This document shows, one piece after another, positions 1 through 12,329 of a DNA stretch of 64,000 nucleotides. The stretch spans positions 11,104,299-11,168,298 of the forward strand of contig NC_049980.1 in assembly GCF_000003815.2 (NCBI RefSeq). The letters run 5' to 3'. A model generated the notes under the pieces. The model worked only from the letters and a program-made list of their open reading frames with translations. It did no database searches and was not told the DNA's origin. The position numbers and the translations under genes are program-made. The DNA is from Branchiostoma floridae (lineage: Eukaryota; Chordata; Leptocardii; Amphioxiformes; Branchiostomatidae). Numbering within the stretch: position 1 is the first letter of the stretch; each line of letters starts with the position of its first letter.

Positions 1-488
1 CTTATATGAAATGTTTGTTTTTTCTGATGGCATGACAGTTCTATTGCACTCAGTTCCTTGTGGCCTCACATTGAGTGTGGTAGAAGAGCATTATACAATG
101 TATTAAAAAAGACTCATGGAGCCAATGCTTAAGAGACTACTAGTAGTGTATTCTGAATGGTGATTGTTTGTTTGAACCTTAATTTATTAATGGTGATTGT
201 CTGATATCTAACTGCATGTTTGCCTCACAGATTATGTATCATTTCTGATGGATGACAGTTTCTGTACTGTCTGATCAGGTTCAAATTACTTAAGTGCTAG
301 AAATACCCACACTTGCACATGCAACCACCACATTTAGCTTGGTGCAACTTAATTTCAAACCCAGGCAGTGCAGTGCGCAACCTGAAAGTTTGCAGTTGTA
401 ACGTTGCTTTTTCCCCAGCTACTGTACATAAGTCAGTCTCCAGTAATTTACCACTCTCATGTGTTGTTATGTTTGCCCCCCTCCCCAG
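1..488. other. Presumed intron or upstream sequence, no exon recognised
   Basis: AT-rich sequence without a convincing coding segment. It ends in a pyrimidine-rich tract and an AG acceptor at 487-488, which fits an intron upstream of the exon at 489-547. The short open frames here have no recognisable protein features. Confidence 0.4.
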
Positions 489-3367
489 TCCCCATGGACC
501 TGGATGTGAAACTGAAGGCTGTGCTGATGGGAGCCATGATCCTGGTGGTAAGTCTGACAACTAGAACAGTTATTGTAATATGGACACCATTGTTATCATG
601 ATAATAACTATTGATGTTTTAGTTTTTAACCAGGTAAAATATTATCTCCGTCATTATAAATGTAATATGGATGATTTTATATTTTCTTTTTATTGTGTTA
701 ATGTTATAATGAATGTAGAAATGAAGATGTAATATTTTGATGTGATGGAGCACTAACATTTCTCTCTTTTTTTAAGGACTTCATGTTCTATGAGCAGCCG
801 AAGTAAGATGATTTCCACTGTCTCACAAGTGTCTTCCAGGACAACTGTGTGGTACCAGGTCCTTGGTGGTACTCTGTACTCTGGTACAGAAATTGAGAGT
901 AGTGTTTTCTTCATGTATAATTTTGGAGGAATCTTGCCTAATTTGAGAGGAAATGGTTTTGAGAAATTGAGGGTAGTGTTTTCTAAAATGAATATTTTTG
1001 TGCCAGTGTAGAATGATAGCAAGAAGACAGGAACCAATTTAATGTATTGCTAAGTCACTGTGTTTAAACAATTATGGCTCTATTTCATCAGGACTTACAA
1101 CAGTGTTAGACTGTGTCTCTTTTAAAGTATGTGACTACATTGTATACAGCCACACAGGTACTTAATAATCAAACTTGATGTACATAATATTATCATACAA
1201 AATGACTAGTCATTATGATTGAATTAAACAAATTTGTTAGTCAGAATACTCAAATTGACTACTGTAGCTTGAAGGTTCTAAAATCTGAAATTCTGAAAGT
1301 AAGATATATATGAATGGGTAACAACCTTTACTATCTATGAATCTATATCTAAGAAGAACTGTACCTTTAGCAGTGGTGCTTTATAATTCCACAAGTGATT
1401 CTTCTACGTCTTGTACGTTTTTAACCTTCAATAAAAATGTGGAATTAAGTGGTTATAGAGATGTGCCTTCTGATACATGTACTACATTATATGCAAGCCA
1501 ATTTGCATGTAATTGTGTCTTACAGGTTTTCATGTACAAAGTAGTGTTACATGTTACATGTGCAAATTTAATTTATGTTTTCTGCTGAACTGAATTTGCG
1601 TGTACATCTAATATGCAGTGTGCCATATAGCAGTGCCAATTTTGACGTGTGTCAAAACAGTAATCTATCTTTTAATGCATGTCCATCTTTCATTGATAAA
1701 CTGAATTTTATTGATCTCAGTTACGTGAGTGTACATGTCAGTCATTTGTAGTGACAAAGATGGATGACGACATTACACACATGTGCTACAATTAATGTAA
1801 CTGCAGCCATTTCCACCCAAAACAGAATCAACAAGCCTTCACCCATGAGTTGAGGCATTCTGTAATTCCTGCTACTCCAATTTGAAAAGATATGAGTCTC
1901 ATTTATGATCTTGTATGCCAGTTTTCCTTAGTATTGAGAATCTTGTGATGCCAAATACTAGTTTACTATTTGGTGCAGCTACAATGTATATTTACTTGTC
2001 AACAAGAAAATTTAAATTGTCACCACCCTCTGATTAGATGGATTGAGTCCTTAGGTAAAGCTTTAAATGACAGAGCTGTGTGTGGCCTGATGACATCATT
2101 CTTTGAAATGGCTCTGATTCAGACTTTGAAAGGGATTGTATTCGACATTTCGGATGGTGACATAGAGTGAGCAGCTCTGTGTATGAGGGAGCGCAAGGCA
2201 TCATCTCCACGTGAGAGACCCCAAAATACAACCAGAGGGGAAGTTGTCTTGTGCTACTAGCTAATAATGAAAAAGAATCATGCTTCCCTTCAGTCAAGGA
2301 GAACAAATTCTAAAGAAGCAACTTTCAGTGGCCTTGTTGTCATGAGGTATCTATGCAAACCAGGGCCTACAACTTATGACACACTGGCAGCACACATTAT
2401 GGCTACACCTGTAGTAATGACCAACTGCCATATTCAGTGACAACAACCAGTAAACACAGAATCAAATGTGGGATGACAGAGTTGGTGTATTCCAAGTTGT
2501 ATACAGGCTGTTGTACATAGTTGTATGTGATCATGTGCTGTTCACTATTGCAGTAATACAAACAACCATCTGTTTCAAGCAAAGCTTGAACATTTACATT
2601 TGTATATCTGAACGTCAAGCAGATGTTGGGAGGTAAGATGAACTTGTCTCATTATCCTCTAACAATCCTCCTATATCAGTGTCACAAGCTTCTCTCCCAA
2701 CATCTGCTTGGAAAATGACCACCTGTAGTTTAAACAGCAACTCATCAAAGCAAGGACATTTAGTTTTGATCACATATAACACCTAACATGGTACTCTTTT
2801 CATCCTTTCATTTTACAGAAGAAAAACTTACTTTATCCTTACATCTAAAGTGAGGCAGGTATTTTTTCTACATGGAACCCCTGCCTCCGAGACTCAGCTT
2901 ATCCGGTTGATATAAAAACTGCATACTTGATATTTAGAGTGGAAGACTGCAGTGATCATGATACAATTGTCATACATGTACTGGTACTGTACAGGTAACT
3001 ATTATCGTTATAGACCAATTCCAATCATTGGTCTTGTTACCCTTTACAGCATTACATCTCCTCTAATGGATTGTCATTTACAGAGGAAGGTTACGGCAAC
3101 AAAGTCGTGTTATATATGTATGTATTACTTTTGCAATACTGTATGTACTTCTTCAAAGATGTATGTAGATGTAGAATGAAGTTGTATATGAATGTACTCA
3201 TTGATGACAGCTGAAGTCTCATCCCACAATTCTTTAGGGTTTTAGCGGCTCAGCCCTTCATCTTTGATGACTGGAAGCACACCTGGTCACCGGGTGTGTC
3301 CAGTCGTCCCGACAACAGTATGGCTGCTCCTGCATCATTGCAGAATACTGAGGAGGTAAAAGTGTAG
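489..3367 (+). CDS. 3' end of an unidentified, probably membrane protein gene
   Basis: Three exons are proposed: 489-547 (donor gtaagt), 777-802 (donor gtaaga) and 3238-3367 (acceptor tctttag, stop TAG at 3365). Reading phases agree across both introns (0, then 2). The peptide begins MDLDVKLKAVLMGAMILVDF, a hydrophobic segment with a flanking basic residue. It continues through a polar stretch FYEQPK into a Trp-containing tail (FDDWKHTW) and ends EEVKV. A Met lies five bases into the first exon, so the gene may start here or further left, outside the window. If the intron after 802 is retained, a stop follows at once (codon 804-806), giving a shorter product. The final exon also has a weak donor at its end, so the gene could continue. 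I do not recognise the family. The hydrophobic stretch suggests a transmembrane segment. Confidence 0.4.
2616..2710. repeat. Short inverted-repeat (MITE-like) element
   Basis: The 17-base arms CAAGCAGATGTTGGGAG (2616-2632) and its exact reverse complement (2694-2710) flank 61 bases. It lies in the intron between the second and third exons of the left-end gene. Perfect arms and small size fit a non-autonomous DNA element. No coding content. Confidence 0.6.
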
Positions 3368-3536
3368 CCCCCAGTCAGTCTATTACAACTGAATACATTT
3401 GTATCTCTTGCCGGTTTTTGTGAAGCCAAATTATCAACTGATGTAATTGTTCTCGATCATATCTGGACGTCTTTCCAGCAAAGTGATTGTTTTACTTGAA
3501 AACTGTAAACGTTAACTGAAATCCCTGTGAACTCAC

Positions 3537-3640
3537 CTGGCGGTGCGCCGTCAGTGATGCTCGTCAGGGATGGTGGTCTCCCTGTCGCACGCCTGGCTCG
3601 GTGGACATCCATGTAGTTGAAAGCAGTCATCTCTATCCCT
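3537..3640 (-). CDS. Possible orphan exon (weak)
   Basis: On the minus strand a pyrimidine-rich acceptor (ttctgaccag) at 3641 and a canonical donor (gtgagt) at 3531-3536 bound an open segment. An internal ATG lies at 3628-3630. The peptide reads MTAFNYMDVHRARRATGRPP followed by Ser/Thr/Pro-rich residues. No partner exon was found on this strand on either side, and it lies just after the end of a plus-strand gene. It may be a chance exon-like segment or the first exon of a gene running off the left edge. Confidence 0.2.
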
Positions 3641-6540
3641 CTGGTCAGAAAAAAAAACACAGATTTGTATTAATTATATCAACATTCAAACAGTGAGAAC
3701 TATGTGATCGCCGGTGAGAGTTTTCAGGCATTGTCTGGTTTCGGTTCATGAGAAGTTTCGGTGTGACGTCACTGATTCTACTTACATGTACAGTGCAGAA
3801 CGAAATGGGTGTACCTAGTAACATGCATTGGCATAATACCGGCATTAAGACTTACACCGGCCGATCAAAAATAATGGAATTTAGAGAGATCTACACATGC
3901 AACAATAGTTATTTCTGAGGTGTGCACACTTCAGACATCTAGGTGTCCAATACATCATTTACAAAGCATCGATAACAATGCATTCGAAGACAACAAGGCC
4001 AAAAGTTTTCAGTATCTTTTTCGGGGTAGGCAGCTCGTCGTGGGACGAACACACTGTCACATTCATTGCCAGATTTGTAGATCATAATACACATGCTCAT
4101 GGCACAAGACGAACATGATTCGACAACAATCTTGAATTTCTGTTGGTGACCTACAACTCATGTAAAAGTGTGAAGAACCGGTTGCATAATAGCCCGGATC
4201 TACGACTGAATGGGCAAATGATTGAACGTACGCAGCCATTTTCCCGCCATTTTTATATCTACGCTAACAGTGAAGTGTTACGTCATAGCGGTTGTGACGG
4301 ACACAAGTTAAATGAAAATTCTTGACAGTATACGTCCGTTTTCTCATGACATTTTGTATGCTCATGCAGGTTTATGTTTTATGCATTTACTAACAGAAAA
4401 GGAAGGAACATCAGAGGATGTATAAAGGTACATAGCAACAGTTAATTGTGCCGTGTTTCTTCCGCCGGTATTTTGTACCCCCTCCCAACAACGCGCCCGT
4501 TCGCCGTGTAATTCCGCGGCGTGTTACAATTACAATATTACGCTTTTAGCACTGGACAAGAGTGGCAGAAAAGTTACACAGAAGAAGTGGCAAGGGTAAC
4601 CTATAACAGCAACATGTAACTGGAGAAAATGATGCGTTGACAATTTGTCAAATCAGTATGGCTAGAGAAATCGTCGTAAACGTATCGGTATTGGTATGAT
4701 AATAGATGTTACCTACTGACGGCAGTAGTAATGTTACACTGGTAAGGTAGAGATCTATCATAAACATATATCATAGTGTTTTGCCTCATCACGTACAATG
4801 TATGCAACGATACACGACATTGATACACACGTGCACATTGTTATATTACGCCATATCGTGGCATTGTCTAGGTACCTAATCTCCAAGCAGATCCTACGGT
4901 GCCATAAGGTATTATCAAAGCTGGCCAAGGAGGGTAGCCGGCCAAGGGAGTCAAACGGGAAGTTTGATACTATACATTACGCACCGTGGATCTGGTTCGA
5001 GATTACAGGTACCGAGGTTAAAGCGTTTTCCACAAATTTACAACAGTTTTCATAGTTTTTGTTTAATATCACATGCAGCGTTGGGAGAGCCCCCGTCCCT
5101 CCCTGTTTCAGTAAAATGGGAAACACGAGCGGAGTGAAGGAAAACAGCTTACCTTTCTCCTATTCTGTCAGTGTCAGTGCATTAGTAGCACAGAAACCCC
5201 CCAGCCGATAAAGCGCAGTGAGCTCTTTTCAGCTCTTATATACCTTCCATATGCATGACGGGATTCCCCGTTGTTTGTTGGAATGCCACAGTTCAGCCAA
5301 TCACAGCTCAGAATATGCTTACACCGCAAGCGTTGATTGGTTGGTAATGACTTAACTCTAGGTTTCGGCTCAAGTTTCGCTGATGTTATGTTTTCGTTCG
5401 AAACAAGTTTCATCATTACCTGCCTCGGGGTTCCATAGGTCAGGTGGAAAGTCCAAACCATGATAACAACGTTCACGCTGCGTACATACGTTCAGAACGT
5501 GAGACCTGTGAACAGTCCGATCAAGGAGGTTAAAAAAATAGAAACCTCCTTGGTCCGATACAGAATAAGTTTCTATGTGGCAGCATCGGGTTTCCCTACG
5601 TCGACGTCATGGAAAGTCCCAGTCATAACTGCCGTGCTGGCAAAACGGCACCAAGAATCTTAAAATGTACATGCACAATACACTGTAAAATCCCGGCCGC
5701 GAAAATTGCAGTCTCTAACGTTACAAGCCTTTGTGATTCAGTTTAACCCCACACAAATGTCGTCTTTCAGTTCTGCACACCTGAAGCTACTAGCAGGCGT
5801 TCGTTCTGGGTGCCATATACGTGCTGTCTAGTGGACTCTCTTTTGATGAATCGTAATTTTTTTATAATACCATTTGACCATGATATCAAGGTTCAGCAAA
5901 TATTGAACACCCCTGTTTGGCCCTCGCTCAGTAATCGACTACATAGTTTCTCATGGCAGCTTCTCTACCCAGGGGCCTGGCAAAACGCCATCCAGACATA
6001 TGCAAATTGTGCCACACTTCTGGAAAATCCCGAACTTGAATTAAAATTTAAAGTCTCTGCCTGAGTTCGTTGGTCCGTCCGTAACTGAAATGATTTGAAA
6101 AAAAAATAGGTAGTGTTTGACCAACCATTAGTATTACCCGGCAATGCTAATCATGTGGCAAATATTACCCGGTAACATTTCATATTCTAAGGAAATATGG
6201 ACGAGTACATTTATTCAACATTTTGGTAGCTTGTGTCCACACAAGTTAAACCCTCTGTCAACCCTTCCAACCCTAACGCCTATCGGGATCATTTGCTTGT
6301 CGGTATGACAATTCTGGCAATGTCAACGTTTGTCATGGTCCTTTGGTTTTTGGTAACATTTAACGTGCAAGTGAAATTTAAAAGTAGCCCAACATTTCAA
6401 AAAGTACAACTCGACTGAATTGATATGATACATGAAACAATCAATAATAGCGAGTACAAAGTTTAGCTAAGCCCTTGTATTCTATCCAGCATGATTGTCT
6501 CTGACGATAATTATGCTCTCCCAGAGTGGAGGAATAAAAG
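3641..6540. other. Intergenic stretch, no gene seen
   Basis: About 2.9 kb with no coding exon that I can support on either strand. It contains a small imperfect hairpin at about 5519-5555 (GATCAAGGAGGTT and its near-complement) and one copy of TAACGTTAC at 5716. The open frames of 60-100 codons lack splice context and domain-like composition. Confidence 0.5.
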
Positions 6541-6546
6541 GAAAGG

Positions 6547-6620
6547 AAATGAATGAATGAATGAATGAATGAATGAATGAATGAATGAATGAATGAATGA
6601 ATGAATGAACGAATGAATGG
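6547..6620. repeat. (GAAT)n microsatellite
   Basis: About 17 near-perfect copies of the tetranucleotide GAAT, with one GAAC variant near the right end. Simple sequence repeat in intergenic DNA. Its reverse-strand translation gives an artefactual Ser-Phe-Ile-His run. Confidence 0.95.
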
Positions 6621-7308
6621 CCTTAATTGTACATTCATGTCTCGACAGGTTAGGTACGGGTCACTGGTAACAGACATATGTAGAGACAACAAGATACAAT
6701 TTAACTATTTGAAGGTGCTAAGCTAATAGGATGGTCGACATCTTCTCGCTTCTTTGTACAGGTGTAAATATAGTAACAGATAATGTTTGATATACATGCT
6801 GAATATATCAATCCAACATAATTATATGTTGCTGAATAGACTAACATCTATGTCAATAAATGACCATAATCATAGTGCTGAGTATTAGTCAGCCAATGTC
6901 GATATCAATATACATGTTCGCTTTATACAATAAGCAGACAGACTGTATACATGGTGAATAACATTGGAAACAAACTGTGGAATACAAATGAAAATGTAAA
7001 TAAGTTTGGATTTAACCCTGCGTATATGGATGCAAAAATAGTCTCTAAAGACCATTCTGTCATATATCACTTACATTGATGTTGTTCACTTTACATCTCC
7101 TTCCTATTCAAGTATAACTGAACTAGAACTATAATTATATGATATGATAAAAAGTACATCATGTTAAATAGTAAGATACAATAACTGAAAATATGTAACA
7201 ATCTATATCATGTAGCTTAATGCGGCCAAGACATACTACGTTGATTCTACCATCCGTTCCTTGCATTGATTACAAGCACAGGGTAAGTAATGCTGTTTAG
7301 GTCCATTT
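6621..7308. other. Probable 3' flank / UTR of the chimeric channel gene
   Basis: AT-rich sequence immediately downstream (minus strand) of the stop codon of the chimeric channel gene. No exon is recognised. It may hold the 3' UTR, but I could not assign a polyadenylation signal with confidence. Confidence 0.35.
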
Positions 7309-10300
7309 TCAATTCAAACCTGTAGACCATATGAACAGGTAATATGACCAGAAACAGATGTTGAAGAATGAAAAGGCAGCCAAGAACACTATACGGGTCA
7401 CATAATCAATCTGTTGGCTCAAGTACGTGTGTACATCCGGGTCATTTATGTCAGAGTCAGTGTCAATGACGTCAGAAGTTGCATCTGTGACGTCAGTCAC
7501 CATGCTACCGTCTGCCATGCTACTGGTATCCTCCGATGATTTGCCGGTGGTGTTCAGGGTGTCGTATCCAGAGGTTTGGCTATCTACCTCGTCATGCAGG
7601 TCGAGATTTTCAGAAGCGATTTGAGGGGGATGACTCTCGCGGATGTTGTTCATAACTGGGATTGGACACCTGGGCACATCCACTTCCGGCTCAGGGTGGA
7701 TTTCCGCAACCACTACTGACAGTTCACCTGGTCCATTATCCATTTTGTAGTCTCGCATGTGGGGCGTATTTCTACCTTCAGAGAAGGAAGTCTCCTGGGT
7801 TGGTGGGACGTAAGCAATCCTCCATCCTTGGCCGTCCGCTTGCTCCCACCATATCCCGAGAGGGCTGGAATATTTCGCACGAGGGATGCAGACTTTCAGC
7901 TTTCGTGGTTTGTTCTCTACCGGGCGCTGAATAGACAGAATTAGAAAATGTCATAATCAAAAATAATATAATATTGTTTATGAGCGATGATGATAGCAAG
8001 GGTTGTGAGTTTTTCTTAAAGATGGAAGTGATCTCCATTAAAGGTACAGAATAAAGTCAAACATGTACAATTTGCCACCGCTTCATAATGACCACCTGGT
8101 CAATGTGGCTACCTTTGGTGGTCTCTTAGATGATTTTTCCCACAAGCATTACAGAGTTATGTCTATTGGGAACACCTGTCCACATAGACCAGATTCTATC
8201 GGACCTCTGAGTGGTCTTCTTGTGTAGTCTTGACTGTAGTCATCCGGAAATATTTTGGGAATCCAACGTAAGATAATTCTTTAACACCTCCCATCCCCCG
8301 GATTGTGCAAAAATAAAACTACTTACCTCTAAGTTCTCTTCCCGTCTGCTGTAAATGTAGTAAACTACGACAGTCTCAGCCAGGGCCAGGACGATGAAGA
8401 CGAGACAAACGATCAGCCAAATGTCTATCGCTCTTGCAATAGATACCTGCGGGGTAGAAACAAACCAAAATACGGACCGTCAGTGTCGTGATGATGATGA
8501 TTTTTGTGATACTGGTTTTTATATAGTACAATTTAGGTACGATATCATCGATTGTGGTGCTAATAGTGAAGGATACAAAAGAGTTATGTTACTTCTTACT
8601 TCATTGTTGACCTGTATCTTCCTGCATTTGAGAAACAAAACAGTTGAACACATAAAGCTTCGCTAACTCTAAATCAACGTCACCCAAAAGTGGCTTGCAA
8701 AGTTGGGAAGTTGGGGCAAGTGCATCTATCGAAACATTACATGTACTTTCGTATTACCCACCCAGAGTATTCTGTGCTTCAGGACGCCCTTAGAGATCAT
8801 CACCAGGAGTGGGATGATCCCGAGAGTGATGCGGCCGGAGATGGCTTTCTGGTGCAGCGGCAGCCATGTCTGCATGAGAGACGCCACCACGAGGATGAAA
8901 GACGGGATGAAAGTAGTGGAGATGTAGATCCACAGGCGCCTGGTCATACCGAGCTTGACTGATACCGTGGTGTAACTGTTGGTGTCTGAAAACAAATCAA
9001 TCACACACGGTGTCAACACAATTCACATGATTAAAATCATATTGAAACAGTATGAAGCAAAGTTGTGGTGTAATAAGTTTTAACACAAAATATGGACTTT
9101 TGATTGTCCATCTTCACTCTCCGCCTGGGAATGAGTAATCCACAACTTCTGTGACGTCATGTTTTTAAGGTTAAACATGTAACGCATTGAGCAGTGGATC
9201 ATAATCATAAGTTGCTGAAGTTTATGGTACACCTCTGCCCCTGTTAAGCCTAATCATCCACTAACATATCCGATATTGGTACTAGTAAATCAATTTTTCA
9301 TACATGGACACCATAACACTGTTTTATCTGCATAACCGTAACTCACGTTCCGTGACAAAGACTATAGTCGATAGTTGGATAGTCGAAAATTAAAACTTTT
9401 TCTGTTAGAAATTACACTTCAGAATTATTTGTACCGACAAAGATGAGCTTGCAAGCGAATCTTGATAACAGTGTCATGGTGATGATGGTCAAAATATGTA
9501 CACCTAATAAACAGAAGCGTCTCCCTGAATATCTTGCCGTTGTACTTGAGTGGAAGGCAAGTTCAACACGAACGGTTCAAAGCTTTCAAACCTTTGTGGA
9601 GGTTGTTAGCGCTGCGAGCCACCCTGCGCGCCTCCTCTGATACCCTGCGTGCTTCCTCGGGACAGTCCGCCTTCTCCATCGCACACTCCCCCACAGTCGT
9701 GCGGCAGTCCTTAGAGCTGGTGAAGGGGCACGTCTCAGCATTGTACTCACACGATTGCCTGAAGTAACTGCAGTCTGGAAATTGTAATTCGATAGTATAA
9801 GGAATTCGCTTTTTTGTGTGTATTTCTTTCTTTATCAATGTTTATTTGTTCCCTTAATTTGCTTTCTTGTGTGTCTGTAGTTATTTGAGTACAGTACTAG
9901 TGTTGCTTGTTTCCACATCCTAGGGGCGTTAGGAACACTGACCGGAAGTTAGGTCAAGGGTCCCAGAAAAGTTTATCTTATTTTCCGTCTTCAATCTCTT
10001 GGTACATGTATGTCTGTTGTCTTATGAGAGCCTGAGTGGGAAAATGCATTAAGCAGTTTAGCACTGAGAAATTTGCAGCAATGACTGAGGAAAGAATTTC
10101 ACAAAAAGAGATGTTTTATCTTCAATTTTGCGTTGGCTCTCTGTCTGAATAAAAGGTATATGCTACATTTGCACTTTTAAACTGTCACGATAATGTCGTT
10201 GTGATGGTGGTATCATTTACAAACCTGAGACGTTGGTGAGAAATGACTGTAAGGTCCCAGACAGCTGTACCCTGCTCAGCATGAACTGAGACACCACTTC

Positions 10301-12329
10301 GGCACTGTCAGTCTTTATCTGGTCCCGGGATGTGTCGCTGAAGGACATCAGTCGGAACCTGACTCCGTTATCTGCACGTATGGTAGGAAAACAAGCATTA
10401 TTCATCTATTGTCTGGTAATTTCAATTACTCAAGTGAATGTTAGATTTTTAAAACATCATAACATTATAAACAGGTGGTTCCTAATCTATATCTAATCTA
10501 CGGACGTGTCCTGATCATTTAGTTCATTAGATTCTAGCTAATTCTGACAACAAATTCAAACCAACAAAACAATAGTCTTTCTACAGTGCTGGCACCCCTT
10601 CCTCGCGAAGGTACCAATGAGAAATGCATCAGATTTTTGTTCAATCATTGCATTCAGGTCGCTCAACGGCCTGTGTGGGACGTGTGTAGAAAACTACTTA
10701 CATCCATGAAGCGGCATGATGCAGCCCTGACTGTCAAATGGAAAGTGTTCAAACTTCACTCCCGAACAAGATACCTGTAGGTCACGGCTGCAAAGATAAA
10801 TCAAACACTTATAAAAGAGTACAAGGTATGAACAACGATGTGTAGAATTCATGGTTCTAATGAAAACCTTGCACCAGACTAGCTGGTTGCCTTCGTTTCC
10901 GGAGGCTTTGTGTTTGGTATACATGACTGTTATGTTCTTGTGTGTCCGCAGTCATTTAAACACACAGTCAGTGTTAGGAAGTGAGTGAGAATATTATCTA
11001 AAAATCTGACTTGGCACTTTGGAGAGTGACAGGAGGTGTCAGACATGACAGGTCACGGGGTCAATGGAAGAGACTATTAATTTACAGGATGGCATAGTTT
11101 TTGGTCTGTCTTCTCGTCTGTGTTTTCATGGTTATGTATTTTAGATATGCTGGTGACCTTCATTTAGGATAAGTTTCGTACTCACATCATTCTAAAGACA
11201 GTCAGCCCACTCTTGTGCAGCCACAGGGATATCCCCGTGTCCGATGTACTCCCCCTGTCCACGACAGATGTCCTTCTGATGTTCCTCCCGAAGCTCAGTG
11301 GCGGTGTCCAGAGTAGGTCCGGGGGAACGGGAACCCAGGAGGTGGTCAAGCCCTTTAGTCGAGGATCTATCCAGGCCAGTACGTACTCTAGAGTCGTAGA
11401 TATATTCTGTAGAAAAACAGACACACGTATACTGAAAAAAACGGCCATATCTGTAATTGTTTTCTCGTTTACTGTGGGTCCAACACTCATTACTCACAAG
11501 CCTAAAACATGCTTTCGAACTGAGTCAGACATACTGACAGGTTATACAGTTCAATGTACAGTTGTAAGGGAGAAGTTAAAAAGGTATGCCATTGTTTGTA
11601 AATGAGAATTGTTGAAACAGAAATGATGTAATAGAAATGATGTAAAACAGTCAAATGTGGAGTACCAAATAAGAATAGCATTTGTATCGTAACATGACGT
11701 CACATATATACTTACCACATGTTCATCATCAAGCCAGCCGAGACGACGGACGTACACAGTCGAAGAGACCTCCGACCATCTGTCCGTGTTGCTTTCTAAA
11801 ACGACATTGCAGTTGTTGTTTTTTACTTGCTGATCCATGCACATTCATGACGTACTTTATACGTTATAGGTGACCATAACACATTAATTTGGACATTTAC
11901 GCCTTTCAAGATTACTAAGTCAATGTCCACCACTGATGTTCGGACTACGCACGACGACATTACCTAAAATCGAGGAGGTTAAAGAGATACTCCTTGTTGT
12001 AATCTACCTTCTATTACACACTTTTCTTTTGGCAGAGACTTATACGTGGTAATGAATTCTACAAATTTTACTATTACTGGACAGGTGTTGAAAATAAAGC
12101 TGTGGCGGTCCGACTAACAATGGTTGAAGTAGGCCAATATGGCTATAAAGCATTCTAGTAAAAGATAGCTTAGATAAATGTCAAAGTGCAAAGATTGTCT
12201 CCTACCCCCACTTGTTGGTCTCTGACTCTTGTCATATCTTGGCGGTAGCGGCTCGCCTGTCTTCCAGAGCTGCCATTCTGTCCAGCTGGCGTTACCCCCA
12301 CTCTCAGGCTCGTCCGGGTTATACTCGCC
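7309..12329 (-). CDS. Cys-loop ligand-gated ion channel portion (exons 17-25 of the chimeric gene)
   Basis: Extracellular beta-strands: RWSEVSSTVYVRRLGW, LAWIDPRLKG (the W-x-D-x-R-L signature), WTPPLSFGRN, then the Cys-loop CSGVKFEHFPFDSQGC. Exon 22 (9592-9774) is a 61-residue cysteine-rich insert between beta-9 and beta-10. Exon 23 carries beta-10, M1 (IYISTTFIPSF) and M2 (SGRITLGIIPLLVMIS, with conserved 9' Leu). Exon 24 is M3 (ARAIDIWLIVCLVFIVLALA). Exon 25 has a long Ser/Asp-rich cytoplasmic loop and M4 (YVTRIVFLAAFSFFNICFW). The family forms pentameric channels in the plasma membrane. The M1 proline and the M2 arrangement resemble the GABA/glycine branch more than the nicotinic one. No Glu precedes M2, so an anion channel is the more likely guess, but the usual PAR motif is missing. 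Confidence 0.9.

Noticed and set aside
6441-6692. Minus-strand frame with a Ser-Phe-Ile-His run
   Set aside because: Translation of the (GAAT)n microsatellite.
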